Shown here piece after piece: positions 33,722 through 42,684 of a stretch of 64,000 nt of DNA. Source of the stretch: Diplocloster modestus (lineage in GTDB: Bacteria > Bacillota > Clostridia > Lachnospirales > Lachnospiraceae); the NCBI RefSeq assembly GCF_019042245.1, contig NZ_JAHQCX010000001.1:1-64000 (forward strand), in the 5' to 3' direction. The position numbers were made by a program, and so were the translations under genes. Under the pieces are notes generated by a model. That model had not been told where the DNA came from. It saw only the letters and a program-made list of their open reading frames with translations, and searched no databases. Positions within the stretch are counted from its first letter, which is position 1. Every line of letters starts with the position of its first letter.

Positions 33722-35123
33722 GAAAATACAAAAGCTGAAAATCAGGATTGAACAGATGAAGCAGAAACGTAGTCGCTGCGCCGGTTCTTCAATATTCAAA
33801 TTTAAGCCTTTTTCCGATAAACAGAAGCAGGTATTGACATGGTGGTGCCCTGAATCCCCGGTTAAAGATATGGATGGGATTATTGCTGACGGTGCGATAA
33901 GGTCTGGAAAAACGGTCTGTATGTCATTGTCATTTGTTATGTGGGCAATGGAAATATTCGCAGGTCAGAACTTTGGCATGTGTGGCAAGACTATTGGAAG
34001 TTTCCGGCGTAATGTGCTTTTCTGGTTGAAATTAATGCTGAAATCCAGAGGTTATGCTATATCAGACCACAGAGCAGATAATCTTCTGGTAGTCGCAAAA
34101 GGCGGCAGAGAGAACTATTTTTATATTTTTGGTGGCAAGGATGAGCGCTCACAGGATCTTATCCAAGGTATCACACTGGCGGGAGTATTTTTTGATGAGG
34201 TTGCTCTGATGCCAGAATCCTTTGTCAACCAGGCTACAGGTCGTTGTTCTGTGGATGGAAGCAAGTATTGGTTCAACTGCAACCCAGATGGACCATATCA
34301 TTGGTTCAAACTCAAATGGATCGACAAATCGGTTGGATATTTAGGCAAGGAAAGAGCCAGAGAGTTGCAAGCAAAGGGCGAGATATTAAAACAGATCCTG
34401 TATCTGCACTTCACAATGGATGACAACCTAAGCCTGTCTGAAAAGATCAAAGCCAGATACCGGAGCATGTACACAGGAGTATTCTATAAGCGGTATATTC
34501 TGGGCCTTTGGGCAATGGCAGAGGGGATTATCTACGATATGTTCTCGGAAGAGAAGCATGTCAAACCAATAATGAAGTTCTTCCAACAGCTCATCAATGC
34601 GAATAGATACGTCAGTATTGACTACGGTACACAGAATGCCACAGCCTTTCTACTCTGGAATAAGGGTGTGGATGGCAAATGGTACTGTATCAGGGAATAT
34701 TATTATTCAGGTCGTGATAAGGGACTACAAAAAACAGATGCTGAGTATGCGGATGATTTAGAAGAATGGCTGGATGGCACGAATGTCAAAGCGGTTATTG
34801 TAGATCCTTCGGCAGCATCGTTTATCGCAGAGTTACGAAAGCGAGGATATAGTGTCCTTAAAGCCAAGAATGATGTGGAAGATGGTATTCGTCTGGTTGG
34901 AACACTCCTGAACAGGGCAAAGATTGTGTTTAGCTCATCCTGCGTCAATACGATTATGGAGTTTGCTTCATACATCTGGGATGAAAAGGCTGCAGAACGT
35001 GGTGAAGATGCGCCGATCAAACAGCACGACCATGCCATGGATGCGGTCAGATATTTCTGTTATACGATACTGAGCAACAATATAGCGAGAATAAAAAACA
35101 AGGCGAAAGCCGGATTCCATTAA
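33714..35123 (+). CDS. terL: Terminase large subunit
   Basis: A 469-residue packaging ATPase/nuclease. Walker A is GAIRSGKT (60-67), Walker B VFFDEVAL (about 158-165). The RNase H-like nuclease has its acidic residues in SIDYGTQNA, VIVDPSAASF and HDHAMDAVRY. It is of the SPP1/PBSX-type terminase family. ATG 33714 overlaps terS. Confidence 0.96.
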   Translation: MYEKIQKLKIRIEQMKQKRSRCAGSSIFKFKPFSDKQKQVLTWWCPESPVKDMDGIIADGAIRSGKTVCMSLSFVMWAMEIFAGQNFGMCGKTIGSFRRNVLFWLKLMLKSRGYAISDHRADNLLVVAKGGRENYFYIFGGKDERSQDLIQGITLAGVFFDEVALMPESFVNQATGRCSVDGSKYWFNCNPDGPYHWFKLKWIDKSVGYLGKERARELQAKGEILKQILYLHFTMDDNLSLSEKIKARYRSMYTGVFYKRYILGLWAMAEGIIYDMFSEEKHVKPIMKFFQQLINANRYVSIDYGTQNATAFLLWNKGVDGKWYCIREYYYSGRDKGLQKTDAEYADDLEEWLDGTNVKAVIVDPSAASFIAELRKRGYSVLKAKNDVEDGIRLVGTLLNRAKIVFSSSCVNTIMEFASYIWDEKAAERGEDAPIKQHDHAMDAVRYFCYTILSNNIARIKNKAKAGFH

Positions 35124-35136
35124 AGAGGTGATATAG

Positions 35137-36534
35137 ATGCATGTATTTACGATGCCGGCGACGGAGTGGGATGAATTAAATATAGATAAGCAGGCGATCC
35201 GGCACCTGATTATGAAACATAGGACGTGTGTGCCGAATCTTACTAAGCTGAAAGCTTATTATGAAGGCCATCATAAGATACTGGAAGATTCCGAACGGCA
35301 AAATAAGTTAGTATGCAACCATGCAAAAGACATATCAGACACGGCCACATCTTATTTTATCGGTAATCCAGTATCCTATAAAAGCAAAGGGGATATCACA
35401 GCCCTTACAGATGCGCTGGAGACCGCAGGGGCGGATGAGGCAGATGGAGATAATGGTCTGGATCTCAGTATTTATGGGCGTGCCTACGAATACATATACA
35501 CCAAACAGGATGCCACAGACCTGCAGATTAAAAATCTGGAACCTGAGAATACATTTTTAGTTTATGATGACAGTATAGAGCAGAATGAACTTTTTGCGGT
35601 TTATTATTATGCCAAAGTGGATTCCCGGGATAAAGTGAATACGATATATGTGGCTACGATCCTGACGAAGAATTATAAGTATGTGGCAAATATCGAGGAC
35701 ATTGATGGGCCGCAGGGGATACTGGATGGGCCAGAACCACATTTTAAGGGAGAGGTCCCGGTTGTCGAATATCTGAACAATAAGCTGGCCATTGGTGATT
35801 ATGAATTACAGATACCGCTGATTGACGCCTACAACGCGTTGATGAGCGACCGTATTACGGATAAAGAGCAGTTCATCGATGCTATATTAGCCATTTATGG
35901 GGCGCTCCTTTCAGATGAGGATGCAGAGGTTGAGGGGGACGGAGAGGGCAGCCGAGAGGCAATGAAGAGGCTGAAAAAAGAACGAATGATTGAATTCCCA
36001 GAAGGAGCAAAAGCAGAATACCTGACACGAACATTCGATGAGGCTGGAATTGAGATTCTAAAAAAAGCGATTGAACAGGATATACATAAATTTTCGCACA
36101 TCCCATGCATGACGGATGAGAGCTTCGGCGGAAACGTGTCTGGCGTGGCTATGGAGTTTAAACTATTAGGCATGGAGAATATCACAAAGATCAAGACGCG
36201 ATATTACAAAAAAGGATTGAGGAAAAGATTACACATTTTTGCTAACTTTTTAAATACCAGGTCTGGTGTGATCGTGGATATATCAGGGATTACGACTACA
36301 TTTACGCGGGCTATGCCCAAAAATCTGCTTGAAATCAGCCAGTATGTGGCTAACCTATGGGGAAAGGTCGGGCGTAAGACATTGTTATCCCAGATCCCAT
36401 TTGTGGAGGATCCTGATGCGGAATTGAAAGAGGTCGAGAAAGAAGAGCGGGAGAATATCGAGAGGCAGAAAGAACTCTTCGGGAATCAACCTAATGAGCC
36501 GCCGGAAGATGGTGATATAGACGATGAAGAGTAG
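35137..36534 (+). CDS. Portal protein (SPP1 Gp6-like)
   Basis: A 465-residue portal, the dodecameric DNA channel of the head vertex. The sequence shows the SPP1_Gp6 family pattern (NLTKLKAYYEGHHKIL, HAKDISDTATSYFIGNPV, SDRITDKEQFIDAILAIYGA, GNVSGVAMEFKLLGMENI). It has an acidic C-terminal tail. It overlaps the MuF gene by 11 bases. Confidence 0.95.
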   Translation: MHVFTMPATEWDELNIDKQAIRHLIMKHRTCVPNLTKLKAYYEGHHKILEDSERQNKLVCNHAKDISDTATSYFIGNPVSYKSKGDITALTDALETAGADEADGDNGLDLSIYGRAYEYIYTKQDATDLQIKNLEPENTFLVYDDSIEQNELFAVYYYAKVDSRDKVNTIYVATILTKNYKYVANIEDIDGPQGILDGPEPHFKGEVPVVEYLNNKLAIGDYELQIPLIDAYNALMSDRITDKEQFIDAILAIYGALLSDEDAEVEGDGEGSREAMKRLKKERMIEFPEGAKAEYLTRTFDEAGIEILKKAIEQDIHKFSHIPCMTDESFGGNVSGVAMEFKLLGMENITKIKTRYYKKGLRKRLHIFANFLNTRSGVIVDISGITTTFTRAMPKNLLEISQYVANLWGKVGRKTLLSQIPFVEDPDAELKEVEKEERENIERQKELFGNQPNEPPEDGDIDDEE

Positions 36535-38098
36535 CGACTACTGGAAAATGCGGCAGGTACAGGACGCATTCAATGTCTTTCAGAGGGCGGAGGATACGGC
36601 AGATCAGATATCGACCCTGTATCAAAAGGTATCTCGCTATCTCTCCTTGCAGGCTGATGCTATCTTTGATAAGTATCAGACTAAGCACAAATTGTCAGAG
36701 ACAGAGGCCAGGCAGCTCATTAATACTTTACATGATAAAACCTCTCTGGATGAACTCCTGCAGAAGCTGCGGAATGGAAATAAGGGCGAATCAAAGCGTC
36801 AGCTTATGTCTCAACTGGAGGCACCGGCATATCAGGCCAGGCTGGAGCGCCTTCGGCAGGTACAGGCACAGCTTGACATGGTTATGCAAGATGTGTACCG
36901 GCAGGAGAAAGCAATCAGCACGGATTTTTACACGGATCTTGCAAAAGAATCATATTATCGTAGTATATACAATATTCAGCAGCGCGCCGATGCAGGTTTT
37001 TCTTTTAGCCATGTGTCAGCAAAAGCGATTGACCAGGTAGTGAATAGTCGCTGGTCCGGGGAAAATTATTCGAAGCGTATCTGGGGAAATACACAGGCAC
37101 TTGCGCGGGATCTGAAAGAAGAATTGCTGGTCAATCTGGTTACAGGCCGCACCAACCGGGAAGCCGCTGAAATTATAGCCAACAAGTTCGGGCAGGGGGC
37201 CAGCAATGCCAGGAGACTTGTACGGACTGAAAGCAATTATGTGTCAACAGAGATAAATTGCAAGGCTTATGAGAAATGCGGGATTGAAGAATATCTTTAC
37301 CTCGCAACGTTGGATTTAAGAACATCTTTAATCTGCCGGGAGCTGGACGGGAAGATATTTCCTGTCAATGAACGGCAGATCGGAAAGAATTGTCCACCCA
37401 TGCATCCCTGGTGCAGGTCTACAACAATATCTGTTTTGGACAGATCGCTTATTGATAAGATGCAAAGAGCAGCGATCGATCCAGAAACAGGAAAGCGGAT
37501 CAAGGTGCCGAGATCAATGACATACCAGGAATGGTATGATAAATATGTTCGCGGAAAACCGGATGTCGAACTGGAAGAAATGAAAATCAAATCCAGAGCT
37601 ACAGACCGGAGGCAACATCTGAAATATAGAAAAATATTAGGTGAGGATGTACCGGAAGAGCTGGACGATTTCCAAAAAATGAAGTATACTAATCCTGAGA
37701 AATGGAAGTACACAAAGCTGGATTATAAGAGGCGGGATGAGCTGATAGAACATCCGGAACGGAAGCTTCCAAATGCAGAAAATGCATCTGCTTCGGACAA
37801 AAAGTTTTTGCAATATTTGTTTGGCGGCGTGTATGCGGAGGGTTTAGCAAAGGGAAAGGCATTTGCATCCAGGCTGGGATATAATTCCCATAACTGGCAG
37901 GAGTTACAGAATGCAATTTCGAAAAGCGCAACAAAGTATCCTGCAGTATTCAAGCATAATAATGGATTCGTTGATATGTATGAACAGAGGATTATATTGT
38001 ACGGATTAAAAGGCACACCGGCGAATGTGGTAGTTGGATGGTCTGTTGGGGATGGAAAAACAGTCATGGCAAGTGCATATATAAAAGAGGTGGAGTAA
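36524..38098 (+). CDS. MuF-type head protein with C-terminal toxin-like DUF6883 domain
   Basis: A 524-residue protein. Residues about 1-320 are the SPP1 Gp7/MuF head-morphogenesis module (LVTGRTNREAAEIIANKFGQ; RLVRTESNYVSTEINCKAYE; ATLDLRTSLICRELDGKIFP; NCPPMHPWCRSTT). From about residue 415 the protein changes to a domain starting LPNAENASASDKKFLQYLFG, with LGYNSHNWQELQNAI and GTPANVVVGWSVGDGKTV, which I recognise as DUF6883-like. MuF proteins carrying variable C-terminal toxin domains are known as phage polymorphic toxins, and DUF6883 is often paired with DUF4926-type proteins. The following gene fits that partner. Confidence 0.85.
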   Translation: MKSSDYWKMRQVQDAFNVFQRAEDTADQISTLYQKVSRYLSLQADAIFDKYQTKHKLSETEARQLINTLHDKTSLDELLQKLRNGNKGESKRQLMSQLEAPAYQARLERLRQVQAQLDMVMQDVYRQEKAISTDFYTDLAKESYYRSIYNIQQRADAGFSFSHVSAKAIDQVVNSRWSGENYSKRIWGNTQALARDLKEELLVNLVTGRTNREAAEIIANKFGQGASNARRLVRTESNYVSTEINCKAYEKCGIEEYLYLATLDLRTSLICRELDGKIFPVNERQIGKNCPPMHPWCRSTTISVLDRSLIDKMQRAAIDPETGKRIKVPRSMTYQEWYDKYVRGKPDVELEEMKIKSRATDRRQHLKYRKILGEDVPEELDDFQKMKYTNPEKWKYTKLDYKRRDELIEHPERKLPNAENASASDKKFLQYLFGGVYAEGLAKGKAFASRLGYNSHNWQELQNAISKSATKYPAVFKHNNGFVDMYEQRIILYGLKGTPANVVVGWSVGDGKTVMASAYIKEVE

Positions 38099-38100
38099 CT

Positions 38101-38271
38101 TTGGAAGTTAAAGAATTTGATACAGTAATACTGAAAGACGGCCGCCAGGCAAGTGTCATGGAGGTTTTCCCGAATGGCTCGTTAATTTTAGATGTTGGCA
38201 GCTCTCCTGACGATTGGGAGACCCTGTATGATAAAACGCTGGATGATGTCAGTAAGGTGGTTAAGATCTAA
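38101..38271 (+). CDS. Putative immunity protein (DUF4926-like)
   Basis: A 56-residue protein starting with TTG 38101, two bases after the MuF stop, with AGGTGGAG overlapping that gene's end. The sequence KEFDTVILKDGRQASVMEVFPNGSLILDV is typical of the small SH3-like DUF4926 fold. Position, size and pairing suggest that it neutralises the C-terminal domain of the MuF protein. This is inference from family pairing. Confidence 0.7.
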   Translation: MEVKEFDTVILKDGRQASVMEVFPNGSLILDVGSSPDDWETLYDKTLDDVSKVVKI

Positions 38272-38297
38272 TAATTTTTATAATAGGAGGGATGCAT

Positions 38298-38603
38298 ATG
38301 AAATGTCCAAAATGCGGGAGCCAAAACGTTATAGTGCAACGGGAACAAACGGCCAGCATAGGAGGTAGTATTCATTCGTTTGGAAAATCAGGCCACAGTT
38401 TTTTATACTGGCTGCTTATCGGTTGGTGGTGGTGGGCCATAAAGGTTGCAATGAAATTCCTCCTTGCGGTATGCACAATGGGGATTTCACTGTTATTCCA
38501 TCGCAACAAAAACAAGGCCGGCGGAAGGACAATCAGCGCAAATAAAACATTTAACAAAACTGTGGCTGTCTGCCAAAGCTGTGGGCATCATTGGAAAGTA
38601 TAA
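38298..38603 (+). CDS. Zinc-ribbon membrane protein
   Basis: A 101-residue protein with an N-terminal CPKCGSQN and C-terminal CQSCGHHW (together one zinc ribbon) separated by a Trp-rich membrane segment (FLYWLLIGWWWWAIKVAMKFLLAVC). ATG 38298 is preferred over 38292 because the AGGAGG site is seven bases before it. It is the last gene before two terminators, so it belongs with the toxin/immunity cassette rather than the capsid genes. Confidence 0.7.
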   Translation: MKCPKCGSQNVIVQREQTASIGGSIHSFGKSGHSFLYWLLIGWWWWAIKVAMKFLLAVCTMGISLLFHRNKNKAGGRTISANKTFNKTVAVCQSCGHHWKV

Positions 38604-38611
38604 TTTCATGA

Positions 38612-38634
38612 AGCATCCTTCGGGGTGCTTTTTT
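38612..38634 (+). terminator. Terminator after the toxin/immunity cassette
   Basis: AGCATCC, TTCG loop, GGGTGCT, then TTTTT: a strong Rho-independent terminator. Confidence 0.85.
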
Positions 38635-38717
38635 GATACGAGGAGGTGATCCGGTTATCTCCCTCCGGGCGGCGGGGTGAAGGCGCCTATTGAAAGATAC
38701 AGATAAACATATGTAGA

Positions 38718-38747
38718 AACACGCGGATTTTCCGGGTGTTATTTTTA
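38718..38747 (+). terminator. Second terminator before the scaffold gene
   Basis: AACACGCGG pairs with CCGGGTGTT (one mismatch), loop ATTTT, followed by ATTTTT. Between the two hairpins lies 80 bases of non-coding sequence with an AGGAGGTGAT that leads no gene. Confidence 0.55.
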
Positions 38748-38795
38748 TGCAACGATCTGGGCAAAGAACAGACCGGGGCGGAAAGGGTGAAAAGT

Positions 38796-39470
38796 ATGAA
38801 GTATATGAACAATTTGTTTGGTCAATCGAGGATTTTTTGCAAGATACCACTAATTAGAGAACCATTCATGGCACCGGATGAAGGTGCTGGGACCGGGGGA
38901 GGCGCTGGAGCGCCAGTTAGTGGAGACGATGGTGCGGGAAATGGAGACGACGCTGGCGGTGAAGGCGACGGAGCGGGAAACGAACCTGAAAAGAAAACCT
39001 TCGACGAATTAATGTCTGACAAGGATTATCAATCCGAATTTGACCGGAGAGTACAAAAAGCATTAGAAACCCAGAGATCGAAGCTGGAGGTTCTTTATGA
39101 TGAGAAAGCTACTGAGGCAGAAAAACTGGCGAAAATGACAAAGGAAGAAAAAGCGGAATACATGCGCCAAAAGCAAGAAAAGGAACTGACCAAAAGGGAA
39201 GCGGAGATCACCAGACGAGAACTAATGGCCGAGGCAAAAAATACGCTGTCAGAGAAGAAGCTTCCTATTGATCTTGCAGAAGTGCTTAATTACACTGATG
39301 CAGATTCATGTAACAAGTCAATTACGGCTGTCGAAAAAGCATTCCAGGAAGCCGTACAGGCGGCAGTAGAAGAAAAATTAAAAGGCGGTACGCCGCCGAA
39401 GAAAGCACCAGCAGGTGGAGATGATGACCTTGCAAAACAGGTAGAAAACCTGATGATGGGAAACATATAA
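38796..39470 (+). CDS. Capsid scaffolding protein (DUF4355-like)
   Basis: A 224-residue scaffold with the usual layout: a Gly/Ala/Asp-rich low-complexity N-terminus (about 30-70), a long charged coiled coil (EAEKLAKMTKEEKAEYMRQK...) and a C-terminal capsid-binding tail (LAKQVENLMM). It directs assembly of the prohead shell and is removed later. ATG 38796 is the best-placed start; a GTG at 38787 is possible. Confidence 0.85.
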   Translation: MKYMNNLFGQSRIFCKIPLIREPFMAPDEGAGTGGGAGAPVSGDDGAGNGDDAGGEGDGAGNEPEKKTFDELMSDKDYQSEFDRRVQKALETQRSKLEVLYDEKATEAEKLAKMTKEEKAEYMRQKQEKELTKREAEITRRELMAEAKNTLSEKKLPIDLAEVLNYTDADSCNKSITAVEKAFQEAVQAAVEEKLKGGTPPKKAPAGGDDDLAKQVENLMMGNI

Positions 39471-39489
39471 GAAAGGATGATAGAAGACT

Positions 39490-40428
39490 ATGGCAATTAA
39501 CACATTAGCAACAGCAACACTTTTTCAGAACACTTTGGATAAGGTAGCAATCCGGGAGGCCGTTACAGGATGGATGGATGCAAATGCCGGCCAGGTTATT
39601 TACAATGGAGGCGCTGAGGTAAAAATCCCTAAAATGTCTGTACAGGGACTGGGAGACTATGACCGTGATAATGGATATCAGCAGGGAGGCGTCACTCTGG
39701 AATACGAGACCAGGAAGATGACTCAGGACAGAGGACGTAAGTTCCAGCTCGACCCGATTGACATCAACGAAAACAACTTTGTGACTACTGCGTCGGCTGT
39801 CATGGGTGAATTCCAGCGCGTTTTCGTGGTACCCGAGATTGACGCCTACCGTATCAGCAAGATTGCCGCAGAGACGGTTGCGGCAAAAAAAGCTGGAATG
39901 GTTGAGTACGGTTATACCCCGGGAGCGACCGGAACCTCCGCCCTGCGGAAAATCAAAGAAGGGATTAAGGCCATTCGTGAACTGTATAACGGTCCGTTGG
40001 TGATCCATGCCACGCCAGACATAATTCTGGAGTTGGAGCTGGAGTTATCTGGAAAGATTACGAATACAACATTTTCAAAAGGCGGAGTTGACACGGCAGT
40101 ACCATCTGTTGATGGAGTCCCGATTGTGTCCACGCCGTCCAATCGCATGTACACGGCCATCACGATTTATGACGGAAAGACTGCTGGCCAGGAACAGGGA
40201 GGATACATCAAAGGTACGACGGCAAAGGATATTAACTTCTTCATCTGCCCACGTACAACGCCGATTGCAATCACGAAACAGGATATCATGCGTATCTTCG
40301 ACCCGGCTGTCAACCAGAAACTGAATGCATGGCAGATGGATTATCGTCGATTCCATGATATATGGGTATTGGACAACAAGTTAGACAGCATCTACCTGAA
40401 TATCAAAGATGCAGCTCCGTCTGCATAA
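39490..40428 (+). CDS. Major capsid protein
   Basis: A 312-residue HK97-fold capsid protein. It follows the scaffold, as in SPP1-like phages, and has the typical N-terminal segment (FQNTLDKVAIREAVTGWMDAN) and P-domain region (IKEGIKAIRELYNGPLVIHATPDIILELELE). AGAAAGGATGATAGAAGACT precedes the ATG. Confidence 0.88.
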   Translation: MAINTLATATLFQNTLDKVAIREAVTGWMDANAGQVIYNGGAEVKIPKMSVQGLGDYDRDNGYQQGGVTLEYETRKMTQDRGRKFQLDPIDINENNFVTTASAVMGEFQRVFVVPEIDAYRISKIAAETVAAKKAGMVEYGYTPGATGTSALRKIKEGIKAIRELYNGPLVIHATPDIILELELELSGKITNTTFSKGGVDTAVPSVDGVPIVSTPSNRMYTAITIYDGKTAGQEQGGYIKGTTAKDINFFICPRTTPIAITKQDIMRIFDPAVNQKLNAWQMDYRRFHDIWVLDNKLDSIYLNIKDAAPSA

Positions 40429-40439
40429 GGAGGATACTT

Positions 40440-40682
40440 ATGAGAATGATCAACAGGAACGTAGAGCGTGTGGTTGAGAGTGAAGCACAAGCTACGAAAC
40501 TTCGGGCTGCCGGATTTATAGAATTGGGCGAGCATAAGGAGGAAACAGGTGTAAGTCAGACAAAGGACATATCCTCCATGAATATCGCAGATCTAAAAGC
40601 GATGGCAAAAGAAAATGGGCTTGAGGGATATTCAAGCCTCAATAAAGAGGAGCTTCTCGCCGTTTTAAAGGATGTGGTCTAA
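40440..40682 (+). CDS. Rho N-terminal/SAP-like capsid-region protein
   Basis: An 80-residue protein with a C-terminal SAP/Rho-N-like helix-extended-loop-helix (SSMNIADLKAMAKENGLEGY, SSLNKEELLAVL). Such small proteins often follow the capsid gene in Firmicute siphoviruses and may bind DNA or the capsid. ATG 40440 follows AGGAGGATACTT. Confidence 0.7.
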   Translation: MRMINRNVERVVESEAQATKLRAAGFIELGEHKEETGVSQTKDISSMNIADLKAMAKENGLEGYSSLNKEELLAVLKDVV

Positions 40683-41000
40683 GTGTATTCGAATGTTAAT
40701 TTGGGAATACTGAAAAATCTGACGGGTGAGTCGGAAAAGGACCTTATGACCGTACTGCAGGAAGCGGAGGATTTTGTCCTGTCTTATACCAACCGGACGC
40801 ACATGATTGTTCAACTAGAAAAAACTGTTCGAGACTTGGCTGTGATCGCATTGAATAGAACGGGAACAGAGGGGGAAACAGCCCGGAGTGAAGGGGGAGA
40901 AACCTACAGCTTTGACACAGCCCCGAGGCATATTTATGATGTGCTAAACAGATATCGGTTGGCAAGAGTCGGAGGGAAAACCCATGAAGCTAAAACGTAA
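40683..41000 (+). CDS. Head-tail connector (gp6-like)
   Basis: A 105-residue adaptor with the helical pattern of phage connector proteins (LKNLTGESEKDLMTVLQEAE; VRDLAVIALNRTGTEGE; YDVLNRYRLARVG). GTG 40683 immediately follows the previous stop. It should bind beneath the portal. Confidence 0.75.
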   Translation: MYSNVNLGILKNLTGESEKDLMTVLQEAEDFVLSYTNRTHMIVQLEKTVRDLAVIALNRTGTEGETARSEGGETYSFDTAPRHIYDVLNRYRLARVGGKTHEAKT

Positions 41001-41361
41001 CAGACTTAAAACATATTATCATAAGGTGAAATCGACGAAAAAGGACAAAGAGGGCGGCACATACGAAGTGTATGGTGCTGCCGTTTCTTTTTCCGGGGAA
41101 ATGTGGCCGGCGGCAGGTAAAATACAGGCAGAGATGTACGGAGACCGCCTTTCTTACATCCGTAATGTTCGGATTAATGGAAAGTATGTAATAACAACGG
41201 ATCGAGACGGTCAAGTACATTATGTTTATCCGTCTGGATTGGATATCATGGAGTCTGATGGTTTATGCCTGTACGTATCCGCAAGCGAGGAGCCGGACTA
41301 TAAAATCATATCCGCGAAACCATACTCCTTTTTGCGATTGGAGGCGGAAAAGCGAAAATGA
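40984..41361 (+). CDS. Head closure protein
   Basis: A 125-residue protein in the position of SPP1 gp16-like head-closure proteins (VYGAAVSFSGEMWPAAGKIQ; SDGLCLYVSASEEPDYKI). It overlaps the connector by 17 bases and the next gene by four. Confidence 0.7.
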   Translation: MKLKRNRLKTYYHKVKSTKKDKEGGTYEVYGAAVSFSGEMWPAAGKIQAEMYGDRLSYIRNVRINGKYVITTDRDGQVHYVYPSGLDIMESDGLCLYVSASEEPDYKIISAKPYSFLRLEAEKRK

Positions 41362-41867
41362 TCAACGGAAAGCTGGATCTGGATAAGAAATTCGATCATT
41401 TATCTAAGATTGATTTGACGCCTGCTGTGAAAACAGGAATTATGATTGTGCAAGAGGCGGCTAAAAGTGGCTGCCCCGTACATGACGGAGAGTTGCGCGA
41501 GAAGATCATGACAGATGTAGAGGATCGGGACGATATTGTACGGGGATTCTGTTGGCCGGCGGTGGAACACGGTGTGTATGTGGAACTGGGAACCGGCCCA
41601 AGAGGTCAGGAAAATCATGAAGGAATATCTCTTGATATAGCAGTAGCTTATACACAATCCCCGTGGTGGATACATGAAAGTCAGATAGACAAAGAGACCG
41701 CAGAACAATATCACTGGTTTTATATTGACACATCCAGTGGGAGGTTCTATCAATGTGCAGGGCAGCCGGCACAGCCGTACTTATATCCGGCTCTCAAGGA
41801 TAACGAAGAAGGAATAGTAAGCGAAATATCCAAAATATTAAGGAAGGAGATCAGGAAGCAAATATGA
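41358..41867 (+). CDS. HK97 gp10-like tail protein
   Basis: A 169-residue protein with the HK97-gp10 family pattern: VQEAAKSGCPVHDGELREKI, VEHGVYVELGTGPRG and AQPYLYPALKDNEEGI. It joins the tail to the head or terminates tail growth. Confidence 0.85.
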   Translation: MINGKLDLDKKFDHLSKIDLTPAVKTGIMIVQEAAKSGCPVHDGELREKIMTDVEDRDDIVRGFCWPAVEHGVYVELGTGPRGQENHEGISLDIAVAYTQSPWWIHESQIDKETAEQYHWFYIDTSSGRFYQCAGQPAQPYLYPALKDNEEGIVSEISKILRKEIRKQI

Positions 41868-42223
41868 AAAATGTAAAGGACCAAATTTTTAATGCACTGG
41901 CGGCGATTTTTTCGAATGTTACTGATCAGTACCCGAAGGATTGGGCTGAACTCCCGGCGGTCCAGTATACCGAAGAAGATAACAAAGTATATGAGCATAC
42001 CAGTAAGGGAGAGTGCAAGTCTTATATCAGGTGCCGGGTGGATGTGTGGCATAGCAGATCTACATCGGATGCAGCACTGAAAGTGGATGAAGCATTGGCG
42101 GCGCTGGGACTTGTGCGTACTCTCTGCCAGGATGCACCGGATCCGTCCGGGTTAAAGCATAAAGTAATGCGATATGAAGCGATTATAGACTTAGAGTCAG
42201 ATGAAGTATACTGGCCTAACTAA
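41864..42223 (+). CDS. Tail terminator/completion protein
   Basis: A 119-residue protein that fits the minor tail protein/gp17-like family by position and pattern (LPAVQYTEEDNKVYEHTSKG; RCRVDVWHSRSTSDAALKVDE). It overlaps the gp10-like gene by four bases. Confidence 0.75.
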   Translation: MKNVKDQIFNALAAIFSNVTDQYPKDWAELPAVQYTEEDNKVYEHTSKGECKSYIRCRVDVWHSRSTSDAALKVDEALAALGLVRTLCQDAPDPSGLKHKVMRYEAIIDLESDEVYWPN

Positions 42224-42240
42224 GAGAGGAGAAATAGCAT

Positions 42241-42666
42241 ATGTTAGCGAATGGAGCAAAGTTAGGATACAAAGAAAAAGGAGCCGCTGGAGACTTTACA
42301 GTTCTCCCCGGCCTTAAGGAATTACCAGATTTAGGTGTAGAGCCTGAGAAGGTGGAAAATACCTGTCTTACGGATAATAACAAGCAGTATGAGAACGGAA
42401 TCGGAGATCTAGGGGAAATGACATACAAATTTAAGTATGACAATACAAAAGCAGATTGCCCATACCGGGTTATGCGGCAGGCGCAAGAAGCCGGAAAGGT
42501 TTTAACATTCCAGGAAACTCTCAAAGACGGTACAATCACCGAGTACGATGCCGAGGTGTCCGTGAAAAGAACCGGCGGCGGGGTCAATGCGGTTATTGAA
42601 TTTGAATTATCCATGGCGGTACAGAGTGACCTTAAATACACAGATCCGACAGCACCTACAAATTAA
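42241..42666 (+). CDS. Major tail (tube) protein
   Basis: A 141-residue tail-tube protein: NGAKLGYKEKGAAGDFTVLPG at the N-terminus and a beta-rich core (GEMTYKFKYDNTKADCPY; YDAEVSVKRTGGGVNAVIEF). The order tube, two chaperones and tape measure is typical of siphoviruses. Confidence 0.85.
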   Translation: MLANGAKLGYKEKGAAGDFTVLPGLKELPDLGVEPEKVENTCLTDNNKQYENGIGDLGEMTYKFKYDNTKADCPYRVMRQAQEAGKVLTFQETLKDGTITEYDAEVSVKRTGGGVNAVIEFELSMAVQSDLKYTDPTAPTN

Positions 42667-42684
42667 GAGGGGAGTACATAAATT

